In this document: piece by piece, positions 10,679 through 24,262 of the stretch | Layout: the number at the start of each line of letters is the position of its first letter | Numbering within the stretch: the first letter of the stretch is position 1 | Assembly: GCA_028583605.1 (NCBI GenBank) | Contig: CM053327.1 | Location: 1,860,001 to 1,924,000 of the forward strand | Reading direction: 5' to 3' | DNA from: Dastarcus helophoroides | Lineage: Eukaryota; Arthropoda; Insecta; Coleoptera; Bothrideridae | Length of the DNA: 64,000 nt | Program-made: the position numbers and the translations under genes | The notes under the pieces: model-generated | Seen by the model: the letters and a program-made list of their open reading frames with translations, nothing else | Told to the model about the DNA's origin: nothing | Database searches by the model: none

Positions 10679-13570
10679 TCAAAAAACTTCACAATTTCAT
10701 TTTTTTTTAATTTCAATTTTATTTCTTATTTCTACGTTTTTTGAAGATATCGACCTATTTGAAAATTTTAAAATTGTAAAATGTTCACTTTCCATAATTT
10801 CCATTTTTTCAAAAATTTTGAATTTTTCGCAGAATTTTGAGTAAAGAATTCAACTCTTTTAAAATTTCCACCTTTTTTCAAAATTTTGGTCTTTCTTGAA
10901 ACTTATTTTAAAAGGTTACCTACTTTTTCTAATCTTTATTTTTGTTTGTAAAATTGGCGTTTTTTGAGATATTTTGCATTTTTGAAACTTTAACTTTTTA
11001 GAAATTAAGTACTTTTTGACACTTTGAAAGTTTTGATTTATTTAAAAAAAAATAATTTTTTCAAAATTTAAAATTTTTGATAATGTTGATATTTCATTTT
11101 CTTGAAAAAATGTCGATTTCTTTAAATTTCCACCTTGTTCAAAGATCTTTCACCTTTTTTGGAAAATTCGACATTTTGAAGATTTATACCTTCAAAAATA
11201 TTAATTTCTTTCAAAATTTTCACTTTTTACAAAATGATGGTATTTTTTCAAACTTTTTTCAAAATTTAAACCTTTCCTCCCCAATTTTTTATTGTTGTAA
11301 ATTTAGCTTTTTTTTGAAGTATTCTGCTTTTTTGAAACTTCCAATGTTTTTAAAATGATTGACTTTTTAAAAAGCGGGACTATTTTAAATGTTGCCCTTT
11401 TGAAAATTTTGTCTTATTTTAAAAAATGCTGTTTTTTGTAATTTTTTCCAAAATTATAAATTGTTAAACGTTTTTTGTTTAAATACCTATCTTTTGTTTT
11501 TCTGCCATTTTTTCAAAATGTTAAATTTTTAAAAATCTCGATTTTTATTTTCTTTTTTTCAAATACATTTCGATCTTTGTTTTTATTTCCACCTTGTTTG
11601 AAAATGTTTCATCCTTCTCAAAGAAATCTTTAAAATTAACTTTTTTGAAAATATTACCTTTCTTTCAAAATTTTATTTTTTACAAAAAATGTCATTTTCA
11701 AAAATTTCGCCAAAAATTCTTTACTTTACTCAAAAGATTAAATATTTTTGCAAAATTATGTTTTTTGAAAATTTCAAATTTCGAAAATATTGACTTTTTA
11801 CAAGTTTTCATTTAAAACCACGACTTTTTAAAATATTTTCACTTTAAAAGAAAATTCCAATCCTTTTTTAAAATTCATACTTTTTCTGAAAAGCTGCACT
11901 TTTTTTTAAGATTTTCCCCCTTTGAAATTCGTTACTTTTTTAAATTTCGTTTTTCTAAACTCTGATTTGAACAGGTGTATTTTTGTGATATTTGTGAAAA
12001 ATTTGACTTCTTTTGAAAATTTCGAATTCGAAATTTTAAAATTTTTAAAAAATTCCTCACTTTTTTAAAAATTGTCGATATTTTCTCAAACTTTTGGACC
12101 TATTTTTAAAAAATTTGACCTATTTAAAATTTTTGACTTTTGAAATCTCAGCCTTTTCCAAAATTTTTGCTTTTTTCGAATATTTTGAAAATATTTATTT
12201 TTAAGATATCACTTTGAAGAGTCCACTTTTCCTTAATTTTTACTTTTCTTGAAAACCTTGACTTTCTTGAAAAATTCTAATTTATTTTGAAAAGGTTCCA
12301 TTTTTTTGAAAATTTCAACTTTTTTATATGTTTGAAATCATTCAAAATTTTGACCCTTTTCAGGCATTTTGTTATTCTAAGAAAATTTTGACTTTTATTC
12401 GGAATTTCGTATTTTCTTCAAATTTTTCGGAGAATTTCGCCCGCTTTGAAAATTTTTATTATATTGCACAATCTCGACAATTATAATTTTGACCTTTTTT
12501 GTAATTTCCACTTTTTTTCAATTTTCGACATTGTTGAAAAATTTGGTTTGGGCTCTCAGTATTTAGTTTAAAGATTTCGACTTTCACAAATTTTTTTGAA
12601 AACTTTCGATCTTATCAAAATATTCAACTTATGTGGAAATTAAAACTTTTTAAAAAATTTTGAATCTTTAAAATTTAAACTTGGTTAGAATTTAGTTTTT
12701 TCTCAAAGTTCTGACCTTTTTGAAAATTTCAATTTTTAATTCAGAACGTGTCTTTTTTTTCTCTATATGTTGATATTTTTTCTTGTTAATTTCGACTGTC
12801 TGCAATATTTTTAAATATTGTTCAAAATATCGACCTTAAAAATTTTGATTTTTTTATATTAAGTTTGAAAATTTCAATATTTTTTTAAATTTCTGACGAT
12901 TTCTTGAAATTTTCACTTTTTTATTTTAAAGTTACGACTTAATATTGAAACCTTGGATTTTTCTTTAAAATTCAACTTTTATTTGAAAAAAGGGACTTTT
13001 TGAAAAAAAATTCTTTATTCAAAATTAAAGTCTCACCTTGGCTTGCAAACTTCACTTTTTTTTAAATTTTAAGGATTTAACCGTTTTTTCAAATTTTGAC
13101 TCGTTCCAAGGCTTGAATTTTTAGGAAAATTTCCCTTTTTTCAAGCTTTCAAAATTACCATCTTATTGAAAATTTATACTTAATTTTTTAATTTTCATTT
13201 CGAAAGTTTCAATTATTTTTATAAATCTGGCCTTTAAATTTTGATATTTTTAAAAATTTTCTCTTTAGATTTTTTCAGAATTTACATTGTACTTTTTTGA
13301 AAATTTTGACCCTCTGTCATCAAAATTTCTCCAAGTTGACTTTTCTTAGTAAAATTTTAAAAATTTCCATAATTTTTCAAAATTTCGATCAATTTTGAAA
13401 ATTTTCACACTTTTTTAAATTTTCCACCTTTTAAAAATTGACATATTTTTTTAAGTTTTACTTTCTCTCGAAACTTAGGGTTTTTGTAAATTTGACCTTT
13501 TGAAAAATTTGCCTTTTCCCGAAAATTTCCACTTATTTGAAGAATCTGGCCTTATAAATTGCGAATTTTA
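10679..13570. repeat. T-rich degenerate short-motif tract (longest)
   Basis: Almost 2.9 kb of the + strand is imperfect copies of the TTTCAAAATTTCGACTTTTT type of block. Frames of up to 93 codons (for example 11077-11358) are repeat translations rich in Phe, Lys, Asn and Ile and are not called as genes. Confidence 0.7.
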
Positions 13571-16500
13571 AAAATATGAAACAAATTCGTGACTCGAAAA
13601 CATTTCTAAGTTTTTCAATATTCAATTTAACCCACTCTTTCACCTCCCTAAAGACTTGCATTTTTTTTAATTCATCAAATATGTGCTTAGTAATTGCCTT
13701 CGTATATTCTTTATATAGAGTTTTGGTTTATAAAAAACCCTTTTTTAACTTTTTGTTGCATCCAAACTTGTAACACTTCGCCCCTCTTAAATGTTAAAGT
13801 ACTAAAATCGGCCGATATTTCATATATTATTCACACAAAATTAAGATTGGAGGAGGTATATTTCAATTTTTTGCACACCAACTGTGATAAACCTCTTACC
13901 AACTTAGGAGTTGAATTGTAAAAAAAGTCAAAACTTGTAAAAATATTGAATATCAAAATTTAAGATAAAAATCCAATCAAAAAGTTTACAAAATTGACCT
14001 AGAAACCTAAATTTTTAATCACAACTAAATATTTGAAATTAGTTTTCGAGGTGAAAAAAAAATTAAGTTACCAAGAATATTCCTCATTTTGAGTGTTTTG
14101 TTCAAAAATTTCAACATAAAATCTACAATAAATTGAAATAAGTTTACAATAGTGTTTTTTAAAATCTTTTCATAACCCAAATCACATTGAATAACAGTTA
14201 ATTAAATTAAAAATAAACTAAATTTTAATTCAATAAACGTTTATTATATCATTCAGTCGCTACAGCTTAAGAATTTTTAATATTCAGTTGAAAATTTCTA
14301 CTTGTTTTTAGAAATCTGATATAAAAAGGTATAATTTAAAAGTACAAAATTCAGGGAAAAGAAATGGAATTGCAAAAAAATAAAAATTTATTAAAAATAT
14401 TTCGAAATTTGAAATGTTTTCTTGAATATTTTTTTGTTGTTGTTGAAATCTTTGAGTTCAATATAAGATTTATCATTTCTTGATTTTTTAAAATCAAATT
14501 TCTACTGAATTGTTAATTTTGCTTGTTTTAGATATTTTTGAAATAATTTCAATTTTAAAGTCGATACTATTATTTTTTCTAATCGACTGAACTTTTCATT
14601 CGAAATTTGGGCTATTTGTAGTAACCTTCTATTTGATATGGGAATTTATTTTGTATTAATTATGTAGTTTTTCGAAATTTTAACTTTTTCTTAAAATTCT
14701 TAGTTTCCACCTTCAGTTTCTACTTTGTCTTAAAGATGTCAAACCTAAACTGAAAATTTTAATTTATTTTTGAGGACCAAAGCTCAGTTTGCTTTTCCTA
14801 ATATAATATATTAATATATACAATTCTGTGGTTACAGGGTAAAAGTGCTCAGGCCATAATTTATATATTTGAGATAGTGCCAAAACAAAACTTGCTCGTA
14901 AATAATAAGAACTTAAGAATGTACGTATGCCTGTATGTAAAATTCTTTTTATTTGATAGAGGGAGCACTTAAAATGTTTCGTCCCCCCTCCAAGCCCCCC
15001 TGTTACATGCTTAAATAGCAACGCAGGCAAAAATTTCAAGGTCATAAGAGATTTTCAATTTAAAATTTAATAATATAAAAAAATAGATTTTTATAGGAAA
15101 CCAAGATCAAAATTCAACCACCATATTGCATAAATAAACATTTTATTTCCGACTGAAAATATAAAGATTCTAGTAGAAACGGAAAGCAAAATATAATTTT
15201 TATTTCGAACTGAAAATTGTCAAGTATATACCATGTAAAACAAATAAAACTACGCAATTAAAAAGTTAACATAATACAACAAAAACCATAACATTCAATA
15301 TTGTTTTTCGTTAAATTGCATATTTATAATCGAAATCTTAGCAAAAAGGTAAAACCTGAAACTGTGTGCTTAAATTAATTGGAATTAGGAAATTATAAAA
15401 TAAATAATAATACAGTAAATTAAAAAAATTGTCAAAATTTCGAAAAAGAAACTCTTAATTTGTAACAGAAAAAGAGCAAAAAAATTTCGATATCAATGTT
15501 AAGACTACGAATTTTAAATCCAAATAGTACAACATAAAAATAAACACTTGGCTGTGCCAATTTTGAGAAAAAGGTAAAGTTTATAAAATCCATAATTCAC
15601 GAAAATAAATGTTTCTTTAAATTTCTAAAAAAAGATTTCATAACATACCCATTCATCTCCGTATTTTTGCAAAGCTCCTCTTCTCTTTCAATTCCTTATA
15701 AAATTCTGCTAACCAGATATTTTTTTATCTTGGTCAAACATTGTGAAAAAACAACTAAAACCAATAATACACCCATAAAACTAATTCTAAATATTTTTAT
15801 TTTATTTTAAAACTATGTTACCGCCTAGAGTATATAAATAGGGAAGGAAAACTAAAAGACTGACAGAAATAATCAATGTGCAATTTGAGATAAAATTTTG
15901 CTCACTTGTTTTGGTTTTGGCTCTTTGCTAAATTCTGGGAACTCTTGAAAGCGATAATTACCAAGCATAGCGTCATAACGTCAGATTACATTCCTAAACA
16001 AGAAAATCATTGGGGACAAAGCACAAAGCCCATAAAATCAATTTGATTATTTATTAGAACAATTTCAGCGAGGCGATAAGCCATGTATTGACAGCCTTCT
16101 TTAATGGAGTTTAAAGGAGACCTAAAAAGATTTATGTAACGAAACCCAGAAAATAAAAATTAAAAATTAGTCATTTTAAATTATATTTTACAAATATTCG
16201 AATATCATTACAAATGGCGTTGTTTAGAGTTATTTTTAATTTCCATTATTAGACCCCTGCATGTGTCGTACAGCTCTCATTTACACATTGCATACAAAGG
16301 TAGCGGGCTTAAATTAATTATATCAAATTATAAATCGATTTAAAAATTACCGTTTTTAATATTCCAAGGGGGTTTCCAGCCTTAAAAACCCCCGTGAAAT
16401 AAAAGAAAATAAAAAACAGAAATAAATGTGTAAGCTTCTAACTTTGAGAAAAGTGTCTACATTTCTTACAAATTCGTAAAATTAATTTGAAAATAGGTTG

Positions 16501-17985
16501 GGGCTCGAAGTATTAGCATTAAAATTTTGAAAAGAAAAACAACAAACACAAATATCCTAAAAAGTTAACGTTTCGAATTTGAAATTAAAATTTTAAGGAA
16601 AAAGTTAAAATTGCAAGGTAGAATTCGGAAATAAAATGATATCGAGTTTGAAATTGGAATTAAAAAAAACTAAAAGAAAGGTTATTTCTAAACTGCCATT
16701 AATTGTGTTGTAGAAGAGACCAGCTCAAACAATTTTTTTTCGGGAGTTATGGGTGCTCTTTTGGGGAAATATTCAAACCAGATTGTTTCAGGTAATCAAT
16801 ACTTTGGAAAAACATATCTTTTAATTTGTTCAATTACCTGTTTCTTTTCTCTAATTTGATGATTTATTTTGCCTTAGGATCCCGGCTCTAACCTCGAGTA
16901 ATTGATGTAATCTTGTAGATATCGATAAACATTTAATGATAAATGTACTTTTTAAGAAGCTGTTTATTAATGTCTTACTGAAAACTTCATAAAAGGTACA
17001 CCATTATAAAAATGTAAGCCTACAAAGCTTAACTGAGTCATACAAATAAATTAAATAATAAGTAGATATTTTTTATAACTTCAGGAAGATGTAAATTTCG
17101 TGCAGAACAATCCAGCTGCAGAAAATAATTTTTCTTGAATTTGCTGAAGTCAATAATTTGAGTAGTAAACAGTTAAACGCTTGAAAACATAAACAGTTCG
17201 ACAGCATAAAATCCTGGGCGATGTTTACTTTACAATTCGCGAAAATGTAACCAAGAAGATACCGCTGTGCCGCAAGAAACCCAATCAGCAAAAATATTAG
17301 GAATTATAACACCGGATGTTATGTCGTTGCCAGATTAGCTATGAAAAACCATATGGATATACAATGAGATATCAATTTTGCTTAAGAATATTTCAATAAC
17401 TTTTTATTTTTTATTTTATTTCGTATTTTTCAATTATTTATGTTGAACTTCTTGAGTATCTCGGGGAGGGCAGTGGCATAAGTTCATTTTCTCAAAAACT
17501 CGACTTAAACAATTTTACCCTCAAACCTCAGAATTATATCATAATTATTAATTTGTAATCAACTTCTACACTTTTTTCTTCGAGTTTTCTGAATTATAAA
17601 AATATAAAATAGGAATTATTCTTTTATATTTAGAAATCCTTTTTTCCTTAAATTTCAACCATTTCTCTAATTTCCCATTTTGGACTTTCAGTTGCCTTTT
17701 TTAAAAATTTTGGCTGTTCTGGAAACGAGTTTGAAATCAATATTTTGTTGTAAATTTAATTTGTTCGGAATTCTAAATATTTTGTCATAATCTCAAAGTT
17801 AAAAACTTCAAATTTACAGCCGAAACACCAGGAAGGACGCAAACATTGAAAATATAAGTTTTTACTTCTTTCCCATAGCAAACTCAATATTTTTTTAAAT
17901 GGATAATTTTTCTTAATAAATATTTTAATCTCAAAATTTTGACATTTTTCTTCAAATTACTTTATTCGAAAACTTTAATTAGTAA
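13571..17985. other. 4.4 kb AT-rich region without a recognised feature
   Basis: The DNA is AT-rich, with the short motif on the + strand near 14640-14760 and on the other strand near 15420-15500 and 16500-16680. A frame at 14764-15045 (-) spans a C-rich patch (CCCCCCTCCAAGCCCCCC near 14983) and looks like repeat DNA. A TATATAAATAG box at about 15831-15841 has no gene below it. Nothing else is supported. Confidence 0.4.
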
Positions 17986-17993
17986 CACTATAT

Positions 17994-18036
17994 ACCAAAC
18001 TGACGAGATCTAATAAGACCGAAACCGGTCTTTAGT
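17994..18036 (+). ncRNA. Type I hammerhead ribozyme (locus 1, copy a)
   Basis: The elements in order are stem I strand ACCAAA (17994-17999), core CTGACGA (18000-18006), stem II GATCT with loop AATA and AGACC, GAAA (18021-18024), stem III CCGG, the GTC cleavage triplet ending at 18030, and TTTAGT closing stem I. The family consensus has AGATC and TTTGGT, which would pair fully. This copy has one mismatch in stem II and one in stem I. All conserved core bases are present. Confidence 0.75.
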
Positions 18037-18360
18037 TTTCAAACCCTGAATCTGATAAATGTTTAATCCTCCTACTCTGTGCATCAGAATAGGGTCTTCT
18101 GTGGCCGTCCTAGAGAGTAACGGCTTTGCTAAGCATTTGTGGCTCAAATATTGATCGTTCGGCTACCCATGATCGACTATACCCGCTTAGAGAGCTACAT
18201 ATTGTACTCTAGGTTGCATTCGACTTAAATATGGCACTTGTTGGAGTTGTCCACAGTTTCTCTACGGACCAATAAGTGGTGGTACTTAGGAGTTACACAT
18301 TGATTATATAGTATCTACTTGCTGGAACATTTGTCAGCATTTTGAAGCGATTTTAGGATC

Positions 18361-18376
18361 AAAACCGGTTTTTGGT
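18361..18376 (+). ncRNA. Hammerhead remnant, 3' half (locus 1, copy b)
   Basis: AAAA replaces GAAA, followed by CCGG, TT and TTTGGT. The CTGACGA box and the 5' half of stem II are gone, replaced by unrelated sequence. It marks the second unit of the tandem pair and should be inactive. Confidence 0.6.
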
Positions 18377-18440
18377 TTCCAATATCTGAATTTGATAAAT
18401 ATTTAAATCTATTAGTCTGTACATTAGTATCTACCTTTAA

Positions 18441-20896
18441 ATAAACTTGACCTTAAATAAAAGAATATTAAATTTGAATAAAGATCTTCCAAAACGAAGA
18501 AAATAATTTTGCCAAAGAATATCTCAGCTTAACCAAAAAATTACAAAGGAAGGGGATAATGAAACTGAATTTTGTTTTTGCTTATCGAATTATGCGGCAA
18601 GAATTCTGAAACATTTTAGAGATAATATTCTTCTAAATAGTTATTAAGGCACACTCTCTACTGATTTCAATTAAAATAAAGTAGCATTAAGGACAGATTC
18701 ATGAAGGTTTAAACTTCCTCACCTTCCCAATTTAAAGGAGATCAATATCACACAAACGAACGATTCAAACATTCAAACGGTTACCCAGTGAATAACTTCA
18801 AAAGTAGGGTAGACCAAATATCTTCCTGATAACGTGCCAGGGGCGAACTTTAACCCACTAAGAGAGATCGCTAACTGTTTATAACCCAAACAAACTCAAA
18901 CAACCCTTCAAACACAACGTGAAACTTGTCGCGTTCTGTTGAATCCGATAGAGTGCTAAGTCGAGATCTCGATAAAATACAATTTGGTAACGAGCACAAA
19001 ACTCTGGCTAAGTAATGACTATCGAACTAAATTTGCAACTGAAAACTAATAACCTAAGCGGAATTGTATTTTAGGCATCTTAGCGGTGAAAAAATTCATC
19101 AACTAGACCGTCAAAGCAATTGCAAATAATGAACTTATTTCATTCATTCTTATCTTGAAATTAATTAAATTCTGAAAATGATAAAATGGTTAGAGCAGGT
19201 CTAGGCACGAAATGCTTACTCAGTTGATGAAGTCATTCAAACGGAAAGCAATTACTTCTTGTCAAGTGTAATACTCGAAGCGACAAGCAACGGGCGGCCG
19301 TAAAAAACAAAACTTTAAGATTTTGCTGGTTTTTGAATGATAATGTCGTTTATATCGGGAAGAAATTGTAACGCCATTTGAACAGATACTTTTTCCGGAT
19401 TATTTCAACGGACTGGTGCTCGCGTTGCTTCAGCGAGACGGTCTTACTGCTCTGATTTTACACCTTGGTGAATTTTCATAATTGATACGAAGTAGCATTA
19501 AATCAATATATACGTGAACCGATTTCTACGTTGCAACCTGAAATACGATTCTTTAGAAGCCGAAGATCTCTAATAAGAAGGTTGATAAGCGAATCAAACA
19601 GGAGTTGTATGTTATACTCACTTCTTGCATGGAGAAATAATGACATTTCCATCGGAAAATGTTCGCGAATTGGTTTGCTTTTCCTGATGCACAGTTCGAA
19701 AAAAAGTAGTCTAAAATGCGTTTGCTCAACTTTCTAATTCTACCTAAATATTTTAGGGGACAGTTAAAGGAAATATCATACATTTTTTCTCTTAATATTG
19801 TTACGTGTTATTATGCCCATTTAAAATATGCTGTGAATATAAACACTTTATTTAAACTAAGACACAGAACGTACAAGAACAAATAACATTAATTAATTAC
19901 TCAATGAAGACAACATCCAGAATCTCATACTGAATGAATCACCATCGGAGTGCGTGTGTATTTACATGGGACTTCTGCTTCGCGATGCTTCCATTCAGAA
20001 AACGTCCAGTATATTCCAGCACATGAGTCATCGCTTCATCAAGCCCTATTGTGACTATGTGACAATAATGTTACGACTTAAGTGCCATGACGTTAAAAAT
20101 CGTACATTTTTATGCGGAAACTTAAAATTCATATTGTCACGACATGGAATTAGAGTTTGTAACAGTTTACCATTATTTATGACTCAATCTGCACATTTTA
20201 AGAGATACTATGTGTCCGAAACGTAATAGAAATTTTTACTATCCCAAATTGGACTGCATAGGAATTTTCTGCCTCCGACGGTATGGTAGGCCTTAGGAGT
20301 GACGCTTTTGGGACGATCAGAGCAATCAGTTCTTAGCTTCTCGTGCAGGTTCTTGAAGCAGCCAGAGAAATAGCCCACCAATCCGTCGGTGTCCCAGTAT
20401 CTGGAGAGACTCGGTTAGAAGATTTCCATCAGTTGACATCTTCTCTGAATTGAATTTAAAAGAGGCAGTGTGTTTTTTGGAACCAAACTGCAAACATGAG
20501 AACAGGTTAAAATCTCGAACAAAATAGTTTAATTTTGAAAAGACCAAAGTTTGTATAAAAAAATCTAGTCTAACCTCAAAACTTTTCAAATTTTCTACTT
20601 CAATATTGATTTCTAAACTTTTTCTAAAAACACAGGACTTCGAATTTGTGTGTGGTTTGAGGGTGTAAGCTTCCAGAAAAAATGTGAAATATACGAATTA
20701 AAGCTAACATCTCGAAAACTCAAACTAAACTTACAATCAGTATTTTAATTTTCTTTATATAAATTATGAAAAACGAGATTTCGAAATATTATCTCTCTTC
20801 TCAAAGATCAGAGCTTAAAATTGGAATTTTTATTTTTAATCCCTAAGATTTTGACTTGCAACTCGAAATGTAGAATTTTTTTTGAACTTAATTTTT
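18441..20896. other. AT-rich region without a recognised feature
   Basis: No gene is supported. The frames at 19531-19737, 19553-19783 (-) and 20326-20589 (-) have no recognisable domain. A 90-codon frame at 19954-20226 contains GIRVCNSLP, faintly like the C-terminal end of some LINE ORF2 proteins, but nothing else around it supports a LINE. Confidence 0.35.
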
Positions 20897-20897
20897 T

Positions 20898-23650
20898 TAT
20901 TATTATTACCAGCGAGGATCCTTCAGCTGATGCCGCATCTCGTATTTCGACCGCCATATCTTTTTGTTTTTCCAGTCCTCGTCATGGATTTCTCCGTCTT
21001 CGATTATGTCCATTATCCCATTAATCCATGTTCTAGCAGGTCCTTCTCTTTTTCTCCTGTTTGTAGGAAAATATTCTAATGATATTTTTGGCTATCTATT
21101 GTCCTGCATTCTTTTTTCGTATCCAAACCATATCAATTGTTTAGTTTCTATTCTATCATGGTATGGTAGCATGCATTTCTTCTTATTTCTTCATATCTAA
21201 TGTGCTCCTGTTTAGATATTCCGCATAATCTCCTTAAATAGTCCACTTCCACCGAGTCTACTCTCTGCTTATCCTTTTTTATCATCTGCCAGCAGGCAGA
21301 TCCATACGTCAATATCGGTTCGACTATTGTCCTGTATATTGTTAATTTTGTTCGAATTCTTATCCGGTTTGACCACAATAAAATATTTAGAATCCCAAGG
21401 CATTTTTTACCCTGCCGTGTCCTATAGGTTTTGTCCCTCTCTGATGATCCGTTTTGAGATATTACACATCCTAAGTATTTCCATTCTTCGCGTTTTCTTA
21501 TTTTCTTTAATTCTAGATCTTGATCTTCTTCTTTAGTCTCGGCTATTCTAAGATACGGAATATCTTAGAATAGCCGTTCATATTTATGTTCAATCACCAC
21601 CTTACACACTGTTCTTTTAACTTTCTCAGCATGTAGTCCAGGTTCTCTTCGCAGTTTGCTATTAGTACCTGATCGCCTGCAAAGAATAGAATTGTTAGCT
21701 ATTGATTACCGATCTCTATGCCCATTCCTTTACATTTTCTCCTTCATTCTTCTTGTAAGTATATTTTGATTATTGTAGGTGATAGGCAGCATCCCTGTTT
21801 TAAACCTTTCGTTACCTTAAACGGTGGAGATATTATCTTTTCAGTTTTTATTGCGCTTTATGGATTTTTGTACATGTTATATATTGCCCTAATATATGTC
21901 GTACTGAGGCCAACTTTCGTTAATATATTAAATAGCTTTTTTCAAGGTACTTAACCGTAGGCTTTTTCCAAATTATGAACGAGAGGTGAGTGGGTAGGTT
22001 CCGAGAATTTAATTTCTCCAATATTTGCTGAAGAGTGAAAGTGTATATTTATATTGCAATTCAATTCTTTTCTTAATTAGACTTCCATATAACCTCCCCA
22101 CTGAATTCGTGATGCTGATTCCTCTGTAGTTACCACATATTTTTCTGTTGCCTTTTATGAATAAAACCTATATAAGCCAAGGTCAAGATTGTTGAAATAT
22201 CCTTTCCTGTAATTAGGCAGTTGTCAAACAAATCTGTTAATCTTTCTAGTAGACTAGTCGGACCACATTTTACCAACTCAATGGGAATGTCTTCCGGCCC
22301 TGCAGCGTTTTCGTTTTTCATATCCATATCCTTAACTACTCTTCTAATTTCCTCTATGCTTATTCTTTTTACATTTGGGTCCCGTTAGCTTAGAATTTCG
22401 TCCAGGTTTCCCTTAAACTCCTCTCTTTTTTCCGTTAATAACATCTGGTAGTCTTTTTCTCATTTTTCTTGACCAATTAGGTTTTAAATTGTTCCTTCTT
22501 TTATTTATTTTCTCATACCTCTGATTGTTTTCCATACATCACTTTTTCTCGCCCTTCCTAAGCCTCTCTCCTGCCTTACATATTTCTTCCCAAATCTTTT
22601 TTTTACTAACTATTCTTTTTTACTTCTTTATTGTATACCGTGTATATTTTTCTACCTTTTGGATCTCCTGTGCGAAGCCAGGTTTCATATGCTTTTTTCT
22701 TGACTTTTACTTTCTCGTCTATTTCCTCCGACCACCATTCAGTATTTTTCCTTCTTGCTTCTTGTTTATATCCTAACGCTACCATGGCTGACTGATGTAT
22801 GCATTCTTTTATTTGCTGATATTTGGTTTTGGTTTTTTCTGCAATGTTATCTAATGAACCCTGAAGCTTTGTGATTAATCGGAATTTACATAGAAACTTA
22901 GTTGAACCCTGATTTAGGCTTTCCAAATTATATTTCTTAGGTGTTATTTCGTTGGTCGCGTTCGGCCTTTCTGTCTAATGTTTGTTTTTTGTATTTTTAA
23001 AATTGCCAACAATCTTTGTCATTACTAAGTAGGTAGTGGTCAGATCCGTATTCAGCACCACACAGTACCCTTACATCCTTTGTTTTTAATCTAGAAGTTT
23101 GTTTTTGGATCATATAGTCAATGATTGAATACAGTTGTTTTTTCGGTTGTATCCATGTATTTTTATATACCTCCTTGTACTGAAAAAAATCCGTTCATCA
23201 CTCTTAAGGAAGAGACCTTGCAGAAATCTACGAGGCGTTCTCTATTGTCATTTTTTTTGGTTTCTCCATATTTTGTTATTGCAGGATCATTGTCCTTTTT
23301 TGCGCACTCTTGCGTTAAGGTCGCATAGTAAGGCACTTCCTTGTTGTTAATGTTTTTCAATGTACTTGTAAACATATCATATAATTCATCTTTGTCCAGT
23401 AAAACCGCGTCTTTGTTTGGAGCATATACTTCTATTATCACAATAGATTCTCCGTTTTTTTTTCATCTCTAGCTTTATTATTCGTTTATTTCCTTCTTTT
23501 CAGCTTTTAAGGTCTACTTTATTATGTTTCAGTTCTTTAAAAACATCCTTCTGTTTAGTTCTTAACCCCTGTACAGTTTATGTAGAATGTCATCGTTCGT
23601 TTCGTAGCCTTCGTCATAATTTATTTTCATCCTGTTTCCGAGGTGCTTTA
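20898..23650 (-). mobile_element. RTE-like non-LTR retrotransposon, degenerate, 5'-truncated
   Basis: Read on the minus strand, this is a dead LINE with an AP endonuclease and RT. Endonuclease fragments lie near 23163-23441 (IIEVYAPNKDA, NDNRERLVDFCKVSSL). A linker with WWSEEIDEKVKVKKKAYETW lies near 22620-22740. The RT start NENAAGPEDIPIELVKCGP is near 22256-22310 and YLGCVIS is near 21455-21485. The thumb region is at 21148-21378 (TIYRTIVEPILTYGSACW) and the terminal RPARTWINGI near 21030. These are typical of RTE-type elements. The catalytic (Y/F)ADD box reads FAGD near 21680. Several frameshifts are present. The 3' end is a short TAATAATAA tail at 20898-20909, as in RTE families. N-terminal endonuclease motifs are missing upstream of about 23450. 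Confidence 0.88.
21540..21576. repeat. Perfect 16-bp inverted repeat inside the RTE-like LINE
   Basis: CGGCTATTCTAAGATA (21540-21555) is repeated in inverse complement at 21561-21576 with the 5-base spacer CGGAA. The sequence nearer the 3' end of the element encodes the expected YLRIAETK, so the other arm looks like an inverted duplication that arose after insertion. It is unlikely to be a functional terminator in this context. Confidence 0.8.
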
Positions 23651-24131
23651 TCGAAATTTTTAGCAAGTGCTTTGATTCCTTTCTGCAAAACAAAAAGTTA
23701 ATAATATATTAATGTTTTTACAAGCTTAGCTATAATATGGCAGAATGGGCTCATGCTTCCGTTTGACTCAAATAGTGTGGCAAATTTTTAGTCTCAACCG
23801 AGGGACTTCAGGATATTTCCTAATTCGCCCTTACCCTGAAATTTCGATATTTACTTAAATCATTGAATTTCTTTGTAAAAATTGAGCTTTTTTCACAATA
23901 TTTGCCCTTTTTTGAGCTTTTGAATTCTTCAAGTGTTTTTTTGTTAGTCCAATTTTTTGAAAATTCTAAATTGCGTCTCAAAATTTTGACATTTATTTCA
24001 ATATTGGACAACGTTTTACAATGACTTAGATCGAAATTTGAAAATTTCGAATTTCCTTCGAATTTTGATCTTTTGTTGTTATTTCGCTTTTGCTTGGTAA
24101 TTCGTTTCTTTTTTTTTCTTTGTTTTTGGGC
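23651..24131. repeat. Spacer passing into T-rich motif tract
   Basis: The first ~170 bp are unremarkable. From about 23820 the + strand shows the AAAATTTTGACATTT and TTTCGAATTT type of blocks seen elsewhere. No gene is supported. Confidence 0.5.
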
Positions 24132-24262
24132 GGAACAGACTGGTCCTTGGTCATCGTCAAAAATTAAAATACAAATCTAGTCCCCTGAAACCAGAAAAGA
24201 TTAAAAAACACACATTTTTTAATCTTTCTTGGTTTCAGAGGACAATATTTGTTCCCTGAATT
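24132..24262. mobile_element. Deletion relic of the 10.5-kb palindromic element
   Basis: It contains the outer word TGGTCCTTGGTCATC, then GTCCCCTGAAACCAG and AATCTTTCTTGGTTTCAGAG in inverted orientation about a short AT-rich centre. The arms match the outer parts of the 10442-10650 element. The central hammerhead-like part is deleted. Confidence 0.65.

Larger units (their letters stand above)
17985..18440 (+). mobile_element. Retrozyme-like hammerhead unit, tandem pair (locus 1)
   Basis: Two direct copies of the dispersed hammerhead family lie head to tail. The first runs from the ribozyme at 17994 through the shared body (GATAAATGTTT, TCTGTGCAT, AGAGAGTAACG, GGTTGCATTCGAC) to about 18240. 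The second begins GTTGTCCACAGTTTCT at about 18247 and ends after its own ribozyme remnant near 18440. The ribozyme-to-ribozyme spacing is 340 bp. No coding capacity is present. This matches the known layout of metazoan retrozymes (short tandem non-autonomous retroelements); the assignment is inference. Confidence 0.7.

Noticed and set aside
10395..10844. 149-codon open frame on the + strand, with a 70-codon near-mirror on the minus strand
   Set aside because: It crosses the palindrome, so both strands encode nearly the same peptide, and the rest is T-rich repeat translation. Not a gene.
14764..15045. 93-codon minus frame
   Set aside because: No known domain. It includes a C-rich patch and AT microsatellite-like sequence and looks like repeat DNA.
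15825..15870. TATATAAATAG box as a core promoter
   Set aside because: No gene, initiator context or transcript start can be linked to it in very AT-rich DNA.
19954..20226. 90-codon frame with GIRVCNSLP, slightly like a LINE ORF2 C-terminus
   Set aside because: No RT, endonuclease or 3' tail nearby, and the match is too short.
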